Positions 1 to 10,130 of a DNA stretch of 16,144 bases are shown here, one piece after another; position 1 is the first letter of the stretch, and each line of letters starts with the position of its first letter. This DNA is from Cyclostephanos tholiformis (lineage: Eukaryota; Bacillariophyta; Thalassiosirophyceae; Thalassiosirales; Thalassiosiraceae): positions 1 through 16,144 of the forward strand of contig JALLPB010000413.1 in NCBI GenBank assembly GCA_036939975.1. Reading direction: 5' to 3'. The translations under genes were made by a program, and so were the position numbers. The notes below the pieces were generated by a model. It saw only the letters and a list, made by a program, of their open reading frames with translations. It was not told where the DNA came from and ran no database searches.

Positions 1-905
1 CCACGTGTTAGATCGTCCATCTGTCTTCAAGATCGGTCTGTCTGTATGATGGTCCATCTGTACTTACACCGACGACTTGCTTCTAGCTAGTCTCGCGCCT
101 TTCAGCGATTATGTATTCGCTAACTACCTTACTAGATAGAATGGCCTATGACATTGATCAGACAAAAGTATCTTGCAAAGGTAGATCAAGATTGCACCCA
201 GCATGAAATGTGAATACAGATGAGAGTAAACATAGCAGCAGCTGGGACAATTTGGCCGGTATGCTGGAAGGCGGCATGGAATACAACCATATGTGATATA
301 GTCTCTGCACTGCGGAGTGTGAGGCACTGCCAGCCAAAGCAAGGCCACAATGAAGGTAGTGGCAAAATCGAACAGCCAAGTGACTGAGACCCATATAATA
401 GTGATGGACACCCATTTGATTCTTCTTGCATTGGTGGATACAGCTGTTTGACTGATGACGAGGCATTGGCTTCCCCATGGTGGTGATGGCAACACGGCAA
501 TGGCGGCGGCACGGCGATGGCGGCGGCGAGGGGTTCAGTGATGGTGGCGATGAAGGCAGGAGTGAGGAGGAGAAGACAGCAGCACCGTGTGAGGACTGAG
601 CCTTGACAACAGTATTCAGTTCCCCTCCCCGTGCATGGAGTGGTCTGTGTGTAAAATCCACTTTTCCAGTTGACATCGACCACTTGGGTTTTTCACTTCG
701 AGCCCGAGGAATGTCACATCTCACATGGCTGTCTGACAAGCTTGAAGTGATCGAGCGTGTGGTCAGAAAACAGGCCTGAAAAAAAGTCTCTGCATTCCAA
801 CCAGGAAACCGAACCGTGAGATTCATTAGATTCACATAGAGCCTTCGGAACGAACCCTAACCCAAGAGAAATTAGGTAGTTGAGTGACACCATCGATGGT
901 ACTTA
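1..905. other. No clear gene; low-complexity GGC/GGT stretch
   Basis: I see no gene I can support here. The minus strand is open in overlapping frames, the longest run being about 222 codons from an ATG at 826 to a TGA at 158. The translation is rich in Cys, His, Ser and Pro, matches no family I know, and looks like non-coding sequence read by chance. Around 495-550 there is a GGC/GGT-rich stretch, and the first 60 bases repeat the word GTCCATCTGT twice. The right part (about 840-976) probably holds the promoter and 5' UTR of the plus-strand gene that follows. Confidence 0.5.
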
Positions 906-976
906 TTGCAGTACTATACCACAGAGAAAGGAGGTGTCTCTGCCTGCATTATCACCAGACGCGACACCCTCACAAC

Positions 977-1703
977 ATGGCACAGCCAACCCAACACTTC
1001 AACAGTCAAGCGAACGAACTTCTCCTCGCACAAGTACGATAGTAAGGAGCTCCTGAGAATGAGTGCTATTGCATTCAAACGGGTCGAATCCCTCGGCGAG
1101 CCTGAATCATTCAGCAATTGCACAGGCATTGACTCCGTGAACTGTATCTTCAACTCGTCCGACACCCGAATCACAACCGACGAGAACTCCGTCGAATCCG
1201 TCGTATCGCCCTCGTCACAATACCCGGGTATTCAGGAACCGCGTACTTCATCGCTGCCGTCGCAGAACCCCCGTTTTCAACTAATGCGTAGGTCCTCGCT
1301 ACGATCCGCAGATCGGCGTTGCGAGAGCACAAGATCTGTAGGTTTTTCGACCGTTCAGACGCGTGTGTTCGAGGTGATCGACGAGAGGCCTGAGCCCGCA
1401 CTTGATGATGGGGAAAATGAGCCTGAATCGTGGAATAGTCGTGACCCTAGTTGGTCATTCGCCGACACTTTGAGCGATATCGAAGTACACGAGGCATCAA
1501 AGTTACCTGTTGAAGAACGGGACGATTATTGGGGCTTCATGCGCAGGAAGAAGATACAAGATCATATGCTTAGAGTCGAGCGCGAGAAGGAGAAGCTAAT
1601 GCTTCAAAAAGAGAGGAGGGGGATCAGGTCTAAAGTGCTGCAAACGTTATCCAGCGGCGTTAAAGGGGCTGTTTATATACTATTCCCAATCCAGAAAACA
1701 TAA
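977..1703 (+). CDS. Diatom-motif domain protein of unknown function
   Basis: The function is unknown. Using the ATG at 1059, the product is 214 aa. Residues about 93-133 (SVGFSTVQTRVFEVIDERP, then a Gly/Asp-rich stretch ending DPSWSF) resemble a module I recall from many diatom proteins: V-x-F-x-x-V-x-V-R-x-Y-E, then G-D-x-P, ending in an aromatic box. It is followed, as in those proteins, by a basic charged helix (about 148-190, LPVEERDDYWGFMRRKK onward) rich in Arg, Lys and Glu. The rest is Ser/Thr-rich and probably disordered, with no signal peptide or membrane segment. My preferred model starts at the ATG at 977 (good context, ACAACATGG) and removes a 73-bp intron at 1042-1114 (GTAAGG...TTCAG), which restores frame exactly and gives about 217 aa. 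The unspliced start at 1059 remains possible. The stop is TAA at 1701. Confidence 0.6.
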
Positions 1704-2540
1704 ATTCCGCTATTTGACTAGCCACGCCTTGTGATTTCGTATCTTCTCTCTTCTTATTCGTGTGACACCATGCTTATTTGCATTTACACAAGAACATTTT
1801 TTTCATTTTTTGACCAAATTTCCTCGTTGGGGTTGTGTGGATACTCTTCTAGACAACCAGCATGGGTCGTCTCATATCAAATGTGAAATATCCACAATTG
1901 ACAGTACTTGGTAGGTAATAATTCATACTTAGAGAAATCAGTCAAGTGATTGGGAAATCAAAAGGGTATTGCTATGGCATTGTGCCGCAGCCATGCTTTC
2001 TGGATTAGGGTATACTGCAGGCCACCCACTATTGCAGGGGTCACCAAAGTAGCACATTCAATTAAAAAAATATCGCTCTGCTAATTGCCTTGGACGTGCA
2101 ACTTCTCCAGTGAAATCAAATTTCAAAATGTGATAGCAGGAATGTTCCAAAACCATCAGGAGTAGACGCGTGATATACCTCATTGTCTAATTTGCGAAGC
2201 AAGAATTCAAAATAATAACAGTTCAAAGTTATTAGATATCCTCTCCGCTACTGCTAGGACTTACGATTATTTGAGGACATAAATCAAGACTTCATGACGA
2301 ATGAAATCGACTGTACATACTTATTTATCTCAGCCGGAGCGCGTGATGAATTTTCGAAGGCTTTTTGGTTGATGAGATTATGAGTACATACATTATGTAC
2401 CAAAAGTTATCTTTCTTAATTGCACGTACTTCCCTAAAAACCACAGGCATATCCATTACCATGATTGCAGCCAAGCCAGCGCTGCCAGACGTTCATTGCT
2501 CTCTTTTTGTTCGCTTCACTCTAAACTTCAGCTTTCCAAT
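1704..2540. other. Intergenic stretch between two converging genes
   Basis: This AT-rich stretch of 837 bp holds the 3' ends of the plus-strand motif gene and the minus-strand MSH2 gene. The only open frames are short and overlap MSH2 in antisense. I found no RNA gene, no element with terminal repeats and no clear tandem array. It is large compared with the other gaps in the window, so a small non-coding RNA or an unrecognised short gene cannot be excluded by eye. Confidence 0.5.
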
Positions 2541-5500
2541 TCAAAATCCATACTTCGCGAGCAAAGGGAGCAAAATGCGTTGCTTTTCCTCGTAATTCAT
2601 TTTATCAATAGGGAGCTCCTTATAACAGCGAAGAAACTCCATTGTTGCAGTATCCTCTTCGAGCACTTTGGACCTTTTACCGTAGGCAAAATTTTCCAGT
2701 TGTTTCGCCTTGCGTTTGGCATCTGTGATGATCAAGGCTGGCATATTCGCCATCTCCGCTACTTGGATGCCAAAACTCTCTAGGCATGGTCCCGGCCTTA
2801 CCTATAAGGTACATGAAGAAGAATAAAACGAATTGGATACGACAAAATGCAGCCAATAGGAGAAAAAGAAAAACTGGAAGTCCAGTGTCCAATATTTACC
2901 TCATAGAGAAAGGTGAGTCCACTACGTCCATCGCTACAGGCAGTCACATGACTATTCGCCACCGATGCCTCTTGCTCTTCCAACGCCGTCAGCTCGTGGA
3001 AATGCGTTGCGAAAACAGTCATGCATCCTATCTTTTGCACGATATGCTCGCTAATTGCCTTCGCCAACCCGTAGCCGTCGAAGGTGCTCGTGCCCCGCCC
3101 CAGTTCGTCGATGATGATTAGACTGCGCTTCGTTGAAGTGCGCAAGATAGACGATGCCTCCAACATCTCCGCCATGAAGGTGGATATCCCTCGATCCTGA
3201 TAATCGGCAGCTCCGACGCGAGCTAGGATATGATGGACTATGTTGATCTTCGCCGATGCACATGGTACGAAGCTCCCGATTTGGGCCATGGTGATTATCG
3301 CTCCCAGGGATCGGATGTAGGTTGATTTGCCACCCATGTTTGGGCCGGTCACAAGAAGGAAAGACGATGAGCCAAAGATGAGATTGAAATCATTGGCGAT
3401 GAAATTCATGTCGTCTTGAAGTTCCACGCACGGGTGGCGTGCGTCCTTGAGCTGATTTGAGTGAATAATGAGAGTAATTCCATCACACTTCTTGAAATAG
3501 AGAATTATTGAATGCTCACCTCAATACCAAGGCCGTCGTCCTCACCGTCCGTCATCTCCGGTCGGCAATAACCATTACTGCTATATGCTGCAACGTGTGC
3601 AAACGAAGCAATTACATCCAACTCCGACAGTAGCACCGAACACCGCTCCAACACAGGCACAAAAGTCGATGCCACCTCCATGCACTTGTTCACGATGTCG
3701 CGTTGCTTTTCTTCGTATTCAGCCATCAGATCCTTTTTCTTGGTGCCGAGCTGTTCCAATTCCTTTGTCGAGAAGTAAACGCCATTCTTCAGGATGCGAT
3801 GGACTCGCACGCCGTGGACCTCCTTGTGAGCGTCTAGGAGCTTGGCATCGTTGGTGTTCGCGAGTCGGAACTGCCACACGCAGCTGGTGTTGGAGTTTGC
3901 ATCAACGTCCTCGAGCTTGACTTGATTGTTACCCTTTCCACTAATCTCGGCCCACAGGTCATTCATGTCGGAATGGATCGCGCCGAGTTCGTCTTCGATG
4001 CGGTCGAGTTCCTCCCGCACATCGGCGAGTTCGCCGTCGAGCTCCGGCCTTATTATGTAATCGCGGGGAGCCTTGTCGAAATCAAGCACCTTCTCCGCTA
4101 GCAACGTGGCATTACTGAGCTCCTTGTACGACTTCGCCAGTCCGCGGTACACAAAACGGAGCGCGCATCCGTCATTTTCCTCCTCTTCCCACCCCTCAGT
4201 TTCCCCCGCATCGTCCTCCTTCTCCAACAGCCCCTCCATCATCTCCAAAAGCGGTGGCAAACACTTGTCGCCAATCAAATGCAGTTTGTACAGACTCTCC
4301 AACGCCCTCGAGGTATTCGCGATTCCTCGTTCCCTCGCGGCGCGTCCGTCGGCGATCAGGCGACGACCAAGCCTGTCGATGTCGATTCCCCTGAAGGAAT
4401 TTAGTCCCTCCTCCCGCAGACGATCGCGACCGATGCTATCCTCGACGAGCCTCGCGACCGCATCCTGTCGACGCTGGATCGCGCGCAGGTCGACGAGGGG
4501 TTGGCGGAGCCACACCTCCAAGGTGCGACTTTTGGTTTTTAGAAGGAAGAAGGGGAGGGGGGGGGGGATGAGTAATCGACGTCGTCAGATCCCCCGTTTT
4601 ACGATTAAAAACAGGAGAGAAAGGGGAGGCATGCGATGCCCTCCTCCCCCCCCCCCCCGAATCATCATCAACTCGTCGGTCATGGAGAAACGAAACGAAG
4701 CGAAGACAACGAAGAACGCACCTTCCCATCCTCGTCTTGCACCGATTAAGGACGCCGTAAAGCGAATTATTCCCCGCGTTGCCCCCCGTAATCAAGGCTT
4801 GACCACTGCCGGTCCTCGGGGGTAGTAGATTTATCGCCTCCGCGGCCGTGCGGTCAAGCATGAGGTGACTGTCCATCGTGCCCGACACGAGTCGGTACGC
4901 GCCGCCCTCCCCCCCGTCGTAGCCCCCCCCTACCCCCCCCCCGTCGTCGTCGTGTCCGTCGAACGATGCAGCGTGCGACCCGTCCGCCGAGAAGAGACAA
5001 CCGAGACACCAAAGCAGCATCGGCTCCTCGGCCATGCGCCTATCGCCGCGATACGCGACGTGCGCGGGGGAAGTCTCCCCCCCCAATAATCGACGCAACG
5101 TCGCCTCGGCGAGGGACGTCGCCCTCGACCTCGATATCGACGGTAGGACGTGCACGTCGATCCTCGACTCGCGCTCGATGGCGTCGTCATCATCGTCACT
5201 CCTAGGCGCGACGTCGTTCCTCGATTCGAGGACGGAGACTAGTCGCGATAGCAATGCCGAGACCTCCCCGGACGCCGCATTGCCGTCCCCATTGCCCCTG
5301 CCGCCCTTGTTGCAGCCGACATCCCCCCCCTCCGTGCAAGCGACGTACGCCATTCCCACGGGTGCCAACCTCGTCAGTAGCGCGTCTAGATTCGCGAACG
5401 ATCGACGATCGTCCAGGAAGACGACGTTCTCGAGGACGTATCGGACGGGATCGTCGAGTCCCGATCGATGGTGCGGACGTCTGGAGACGACGCATAGCTT

Positions 5501-5849
5501 CGCCGTTGAGGAATCCTGTGTGGAATTGCCGCTGGCTTCGATGCGATGTGAGAATGATTTCAATTTTTGTTAGGAAAATGGGACGTGGTGTTAGGGTGCA
5601 TCCATTCGTCGGATATCGATCATCGAGGAGTGAACGTGCGACGAGGGAAAAACTAGCCTATGACACGTCGTTCTAATCGCTCGGAGCGTCGATGGAACTT
5701 CCAACGGCCCGGAGAAATATCGGCCCACCGACAGGGATGAAGCAATATCGTTCCTTACCCGTAGTCGCGCTCCTGCTAAGGAGGATGGTGATTATCGCCG
5801 CCTCCGACTGCAGTAGGTCGTGCTCCTCGTCGTTCGTTGCCGGTGTCAT
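2541..5849 (-). CDS. MSH2: DNA mismatch repair ATPase MSH2, five exons, lacking domain I
   Basis: MSH2 is the common subunit of the nuclear mismatch-recognition dimers MSH2-MSH6 and MSH2-MSH3. My model joins, on the minus strand, 5849-5759, 5535-4722, 4528-3520, 3451-2900 and 2801-2541; the parts sum to 2727 bp in one frame, giving 908 aa. Intron sizes are 223, 193, 68 and 98 bp. Exon 2 holds the connector domain and the MutS III start (LNRCKTRMG spliced to [14 protein letters not shown]). Exon 3 holds the lever/clamp. Exon 4 holds the ATPase: [11 protein letters not shown], Walker [10 protein letters not shown] (about 674-682), the ST loop STFMAEMLE, Walker B with DELGRGTST (about 753-761) and the TH-F-H switch. 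Exon 5 has [13 protein letters not shown] and the helical tail. ARHPC, FVPC and the post-Walker-B segment match MSH2 better than MSH4 or MSH5. Residues 1-45 already align with the connector domain, so the roughly 120-residue domain I is absent. Glycine-rich insertions are coded by G runs. The acceptor at 5536 is the least certain junction. Confidence 0.92.
4557..4658. repeat. Facing G11 and C13 homopolymers inside an MSH2 intron
   Basis: On the plus strand a run of 11 G (4557-4567) is followed about 78 bases later by a run of 13 C (4646-4658). Both lie inside the 193-bp MSH2 intron (4529-4721). In the minus-strand transcript this becomes G13 then C11, which could pair into a GC-only stem looping out the middle of the intron. 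Run lengths of this kind are prone to slippage and to sequencing error. Confidence 0.6.
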
Positions 5850-6242
5850 TTTTCTTGTGTTGTTGTTGTTGTTTTGTGTGATGTCAATGGGATATGGCGA
5901 CCTATCGTACTTAAATTAAAAAACTAACACAAAAAATAATCAACCATGAGCGCGCCAAAAGACCGCTTACACCATTACCTTCACCCTCCCCCCCCCCCCC
6001 CCCCCCCCCCCCCACAAAAAAATTTGCAAGCGATCGTTTACAAAAAAAGCGACGGCTTATGGGATGCCATTTCCTTTTCATTACGCTCTGTCCCATAAGA
6101 ACAACAATTCTATCTCTAGCAATAGTTATTATCCCTCCGATAGCTCTACAGGTTGTCTAAAACAGTAACGACGAAGTTAATTCACGAAGCGATATATATA
6201 GATTGTCTTAGTAAATATTTGGAGTATCACAACCAACACCCT
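5850..6242. other. Spacer between HSP33 and MSH2, both minus strand
   Basis: This 393-bp gap lies between the HSP33 stop and the MSH2 start, so it should contain the HSP33 3' end and the MSH2 promoter. It contains the long C26 run. I looked specifically on the minus strand for MSH2 domain I residues and found none. The longest minus open frame (5911-6096, 61 codons) reads through the poly-G as glycine and looks spurious. A CAA/AAC repeat lies just upstream of the MSH2 ATG. Confidence 0.5.
5988..6013. repeat. Homopolymer run of 26 C
   Basis: An uninterrupted run of 26 cytosines on the plus strand, in the likely promoter of MSH2 about 140 bp upstream of its ATG. It is by far the longest homopolymer in the window. 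It may be a genuine length-variable tract or an assembly artefact where reads collapse. Long C/G tracts can form G-quadruplex or triplex structures. Confidence 0.9.
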
Positions 6243-7737
6243 CTAGACTCCACCGCCCCACTCTTCATCTTTCGACGGATCGCCCTTTGCATCGAGGAAT
6301 CTCCTCTCAACCTCTTCCGGTCCCATCCTGTATACCGTGCCGCAAAATTGACAACGCGCCTCGATCTGACCTTCCTCCAATAATATCGTATTCACCTCCT
6401 CCCTCGGCATAAGACGCAAACTCCTGAACAGCTTCTCCGCGCTGCACGGACATTTGGGTTTAGGCACGAGTTGATCCAACGGTTCCATGCCAAGTCCATC
6501 GAGCAATATCGATGCGATGTCCACCGGTGTCTTACCCTCGAGCAGTAGATTGGCGGGCAGTGCCTCCCCTTCGCCATTCATCTGAACAAGCTTCACTAGA
6601 TTGCGTTCCATACGCGACATTGTCTCGGGGGTGCAGTCTGGAAGTCGCTCGACGAGGTAACCTCCAGCGGCAGTGCATAGAATACCATTGAACGAGGTGG
6701 CGGCGGCGAGAGCACAAGAGCGTTGTTCGCTTTCGGCGAGGTAGATGCCTAAATGATATTTTGCGATCAATTCATTATTTTGCTAGTGAAAAATAAAGTA
6801 TAGGCACGTTTTGCATAAAAATGACACTCACCAACATCACGATCAATATCTCCATGCCGGATGGACGTGATCCCATTGTACGGCCTTGGCCAATCGGGAT
6901 GGTTCTTCACAACCTGTACGGTACCGACCCCCACGGCCTCCCTCAACGTGAAGTCATCCCCCAGACTTGGATTGCCGACATAACCCCTCGTCTCTCCCTT
7001 CCCCGTGACGATCACCAACAATCCGCGCAACGGTCCGTCCCCTCTCAGGGAAAGTTGGAACATTTGATCTTCCTGCATGCCGTTGCTTGCCATTAGGGCA
7101 CAAAGAGTGGCACGACCCAGTGCGTCTGAGCGCGAAGAGATAGAGGGAAACGTGAAATGGATTTGGATACGAATGCAATTTCGAATACGAGTGGGGATTC
7201 AGCGCGTGAAAACCATATGATGATGAATGAATATAATTCTCGGGCGCACTCACCACCAGGAACGGGGTTCATGCTATGCTGAATCATCATATCATTTAAC
7301 AAGTTGCGGATGGTGGCCACGGTAACCTTGAGCCCGCCATCGGCGGACATGGCCGAGAAGACCTGATCGTTCAGATTGTTCTTGTTCCGGTACGGACCGA
7401 GATCGATCGAATTTGAGGTTACAATGGACGGGGGGGAGGACGACACGGACGACGATTCGTCGGGAGGGCACATGTTTCGCCAGGAATCGACGTCACCGCG
7501 AATGTGGCGGAATGCGGTCCGTCCGTAGGCCGCGGACGAACGCCATCGCCGACCGCCGCCCGACGATGATATTACCGAGCGCCTCGTCGACGTTCCGGAC
7601 TGGTATTGGAACGAAGAGCACGACCCGGTGGGTGCTCCCACCGCCAACATCGGTCGAAATTTCGTGCCGGTGGATAGGCCGAGCGTTGCCATGATCAATT
7701 TCAATTGAAGGAACAGTGCGGCTCGCGCGGTGGTCAT
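6243..7737 (-). CDS. HSP33: Redox-regulated chaperone Hsp33, three exons, organelle-targeted
   Basis: Hsp33 is a zinc-bound holdase that unfolds and captures clients on oxidation of its cysteines. The model joins, on the minus strand, 7737-7254, 7125-6832 and 6748-6243 (introns 128 and 83 bp, both phase 1, donors GTGAGTG), giving 427 aa. After splicing the body reads DALGRATLCALM, LRGDGPLRGLLV, GDIDRDVGIYLAESEQ and ends with the redox switch C359-P-C361 and C392-QF-C395. The 30-residue gap between the two pairs equals that of bacterial Hsp33. Family length is about 290 aa, so the first roughly 115 residues are an extension. It is rich in Ser, Arg and Gly and begins with a moderately hydrophobic segment (ALFLQLKLIMATLGL), which suggests organelle import. 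Eukaryotic Hsp33 is known mainly from photosynthetic lineages as a plastid protein, so plastid is the likeliest site. No clear Ala-Phe motif is seen, and a mitochondrial location is possible. A second in-frame ATG at 7692 is an alternative start. Confidence 0.93.
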
Positions 7738-8090
7738 GGCGTGTTCTATTAAAGCTGAAGATGCTTACGCTCTAAGAATTGGACTCCTTCCGAATGGAGG
7801 CGCTGCAAGGATTGAATTGAACAACCGAAGGGGCTAAGTAACACAACAATTTTTTGGGAGGGGGTGGTTGCGTGGGTATTATTGCCTATAGTATTAGTTA
7901 CTACCTACCTATTCATGTTGTGGCGTGTGGTGTATGAAACGTATGGTAGATAGCAGCAGGGCAGGGCTGAGCGGACAGGGAGATGAGCTCCCGCCTTTTT
8001 TTGTCCTTCTCCTTCATTCATTAACCATTCAGTCACACAAACACCGAGGCCAAACGTCGAACGCCATCCCCAAAACCGAGACCGCAAATC
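7738..8090. promoter_or_regulatory. Shared divergent promoter region, HSP33 / HBS1
   Basis: The 353 bp between the HSP33 start (minus) and the HBS1 start (plus) must contain both 5' UTRs and both promoters. No TATA box or known operator could be assigned. The short open frames here are not supported as genes. The assignment as a promoter region rests on geometry only. Confidence 0.5.
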
Positions 8091-10130
8091 ATGTCGAGGC
8101 ATCGCAATATTCGCAACCTCGACGAAGACGACTACGACGATTATTACGAAGACGATGATGATTGCGACGCCTACTGCATCCAGCAACAGCGTGAGAAGGA
8201 GCGGAAACAACGGGAGGAGGCGGCTAAGAAGGCCAAGGCGAATCAGTTGAAGCAGCAGCAACAACAGAAGCGGCAACAACAAGAGAGGCAGCAGCAGAAA
8301 CAACAACAGAAGCAGGATCGTCAGCCAAATAAAATCACTTCCAAGAAAGGTGATTCAACCCGCGTTGGCGTTCCCGATGTCTCGGGCGTATCGACAATAT
8401 CTGTCAGTGGAAACCTTCCCAATGGGGCGACTGGCTTTTCATCATCTGGCATCGCCAAACCACCTCCAGGTTTCAGTTTAGAGCCACCGCCCAAAAAGGG
8501 CAACGATGGCTGCAGCAGCAGCGGTGGCGGCGGCAGTGGCACCGGCAAACAATCGCCACCAATACCTCAAATTCCTCCGAGCATTCTCTCCGCGCTCCGA
8601 TCGCTCAGCGTCGATCACGGCAATGGCAACGAGGGAGGCGATAGCGATGACGTGCGCTCCCACCTCTCTCTGGTCGTTCTCGGGCACGTCGACGCCGGAA
8701 AATCCACCCTCACCGGTCGTCTCCTCCTCTCGCTCAATCACGTCACCCGACGGCAGTATCAGAAGCACCAGAAGTCGTCCGCGCAGATTGGCAAGTCGTC
8801 CTTCGCCCTCGCGTGGTTCGCGGACGAGGACGACACCGAGCGCGAGCGCGGCGTGACCATCGACGTGGCCACGAAGCGCGTGCGTACGCGTCGGTACGAT
8901 TTCACAGTCCTCGACGCGCCCGGACACAGCGATTTCGTGCCCAACATGATATCCGGGACGGCGTGCGCCGACTGCGGTCTGCTCGTCGTGGCCGCCACGA
9001 CCGGCGAGTTCGAGGCGGGATTCGCCGACGGGGGATCCGACGCCGATGGTGGCGGCGTAGGAAGATCGTACGGGCAGACTAGGGAGCACGTGGTATTATC
9101 TCGCGGGCTCGGCGTCACGCAGTTCGTCGTGGCCGTTAACAAGTTGGACGCCGCCGATCCGCCTTGGTGTAGGGATCGATTCGAGTACATTCGTGCGACT
9201 GTGTTGAGTTTCCTGATGGACAGCGGATACAGAGAGAGGAATGTGACGTTCGTGCCCGTGAGTGGCCTAACAGGGGTAAATGTGAATAGGGAGGAGGAGG
9301 ATGGGGATCAGAGAGGGGAGGGCGAAGGGGGGGGGGGGTGGAGGGAGTTGAGGAAGTGGTACGATGGTCCCACATTGGTGGAGGCTTTGGATAGCTTCTC
9401 CCCCGCCAAGCGCGAGTTCGAGAAACCGCTTCGTTTGATCTTAACGGACGTGTCCGCGGAGGGGAAGAATGCGTCCGTGCGGGGGAGGGTGGAGCACGGA
9501 TTCGTTAGAACGGGGGATACGGTCGTGGTTTTGCCCGTGGGCGACGAGGCGATCGTGGCACGCGTAGAGAGGGGGAAAGCCGCCAACGAGGGAACCTCGC
9601 CGTATGCTTTTACTACTCCCGCCTCCGCCTTGATTGCATCTCCATTGCATTTGGCTCCCGGAAGGAGCGTGGACGATATTCCCGAGTTACAAAACTGCGC
9701 GTTGGCGGGGGATATAGTCGAAATCGAATTGGGTGCCATCGATCCGGCCCGGCTAAGTCCGGGTTGCGTCCTCTGTCATACGCATCCGTCGCTCCGCCCG
9801 AGGGTGAGGGGTAAGTTCGAGGCGAGAATACTCGTCATGGAACGATTGGCTGTGCCCATCATTCGCGGATCGCAGGTCCTCCTTCACATGCACAGCATCG
9901 ACGTACCGGCGGTTGTGAGCAGGCTGATATCCACGGAAAGGAGAGGAGATGCCAATCCACGAATGAATCCGCGCGTGCTCGTCGGGGGGGCGACCGCAAC
10001 GGTGGAGATCACGCTGAGCGAGAAGGTGGTGATAGAGGAGTCCATTCAATGCAAGGCGTTGGGTCGATTCGTGTTACGGCGGGGTGGCGATACGATTGCG
10101 GTGGGTTTGATAGACAAGGTACTCGATTAA
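8091..10130 (+). CDS. HBS1: HBS1-type translational GTPase (ribosome rescue)
   Basis: HBS1 is the eRF3/EF1A-like GTPase that, with Pelota/Dom34, splits stalled ribosomes in no-go and non-stop decay. The product is 679 aa, intronless, and near the family's usual length. It begins with the HBS1 N-terminal signature [20 protein letters not shown], then an acidic patch and a Lys/Gln-rich helix (about 30-78). A disordered linker follows. The G domain carries GHVDAGKST (198-206), RERGVTID switch I (251-258), DAPGH (275-279), NKLD (350-353) and SGL (391-393). [19 protein letters not shown] is the HBS1/eRF3 form rather than EF1A. Beta-barrel domains 2 and 3 span about 445-550 and 572-679. There are two low-complexity insertions: an Asp/Gly-rich one before GQTREH (about 312-327), and a Glu/Gly-rich one after G5 (about 401-417) coded partly by a run of 12 G (9327-9338). 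The ATG at 8091 is fixed by the conserved N-terminus. eRF3 is less likely because of that N-terminus. Confidence 0.95.
   Translation: MSRHRNIRNLDEDDYDDYYEDDDDCDAYCIQQQREKERKQREEAAKKAKANQLKQQQQQKRQQQERQQQKQQQKQDRQPNKITSKKGDSTRVGVPDVSGVSTISVSGNLPNGATGFSSSGIAKPPPGFSLEPPPKKGNDGCSSSGGGGSGTGKQSPPIPQIPPSILSALRSLSVDHGNGNEGGDSDDVRSHLSLVVLGHVDAGKSTLTGRLLLSLNHVTRRQYQKHQKSSAQIGKSSFALAWFADEDDTERERGVTIDVATKRVRTRRYDFTVLDAPGHSDFVPNMISGTACADCGLLVVAATTGEFEAGFADGGSDADGGGVGRSYGQTREHVVLSRGLGVTQFVVAVNKLDAADPPWCRDRFEYIRATVLSFLMDSGYRERNVTFVPVSGLTGVNVNREEEDGDQRGEGEGGGGWRELRKWYDGPTLVEALDSFSPAKREFEKPLRLILTDVSAEGKNASVRGRVEHGFVRTGDTVVVLPVGDEAIVARVERGKAANEGTSPYAFTTPASALIASPLHLAPGRSVDDIPELQNCALAGDIVEIELGAIDPARLSPGCVLCHTHPSLRPRVRGKFEARILVMERLAVPIIRGSQVLLHMHSIDVPAVVSRLISTERRGDANPRMNPRVLVGGATATVEITLSEKVVIEESIQCKALGRFVLRRGGDTIAVGLIDKVLD
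9327..9338 (+). repeat. Coding run of 12 G in HBS1
   Basis: A run of 12 guanines coding for glycines within a Glu/Gly-rich insertion after the G5 motif of HBS1. Any length change not divisible by three would truncate the protein before domains 2 and 3. Confidence 0.85.

Noticed and set aside
158..835. Overlapping minus-strand open frames, the longest about 222 codons
   Set aside because: The translation is rich in Cys, His, Ser and Pro and matches no family. Several frames are open at once, which points to base composition rather than selection.
1079..1096. GGGTCGAATCCC, resembling a tRNA T-arm
   Set aside because: It lacks one base of the usual TTCGA loop, and no acceptor, D-arm or anticodon arm could be placed around it. 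It lies in or next to coding sequence.
2798..2900. Read-through of the MSH2 ATPase exon ending VNIGHW and beyond
   Set aside because: GTAAAT at 2899 and TTATAG at 2802 bound a 98-bp intron. Splicing restores the conserved link from LYE to [16 protein letters not shown].
4073..4825. 250-codon plus-strand open frame opposite MSH2
   Set aside because: It is antisense to confirmed MSH2 exons and an intron, has a Ser/Arg/Pro-rich translation with no domain, and is a shadow of the coding strand.
2541..5849. MSH4 or MSH5, which naturally lack domain I
   Set aside because: The ARHPC segment, FVPC after Walker A, the STFMAEMLE loop and the [13 protein letters not shown] segment are those of MSH2. 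The absence of domain I is therefore notable rather than expected.
5911..6096. 61-codon minus-strand frame as an upstream MSH2 exon
   Set aside because: It is poly-Gly from the homopolymer plus unrelated residues, and carries no domain I motif.
8478..9190. Long minus-strand open frames opposite HBS1
   Set aside because: The plus strand carries unambiguous GTPase motifs across this region, and the antisense products show no recognisable domain.
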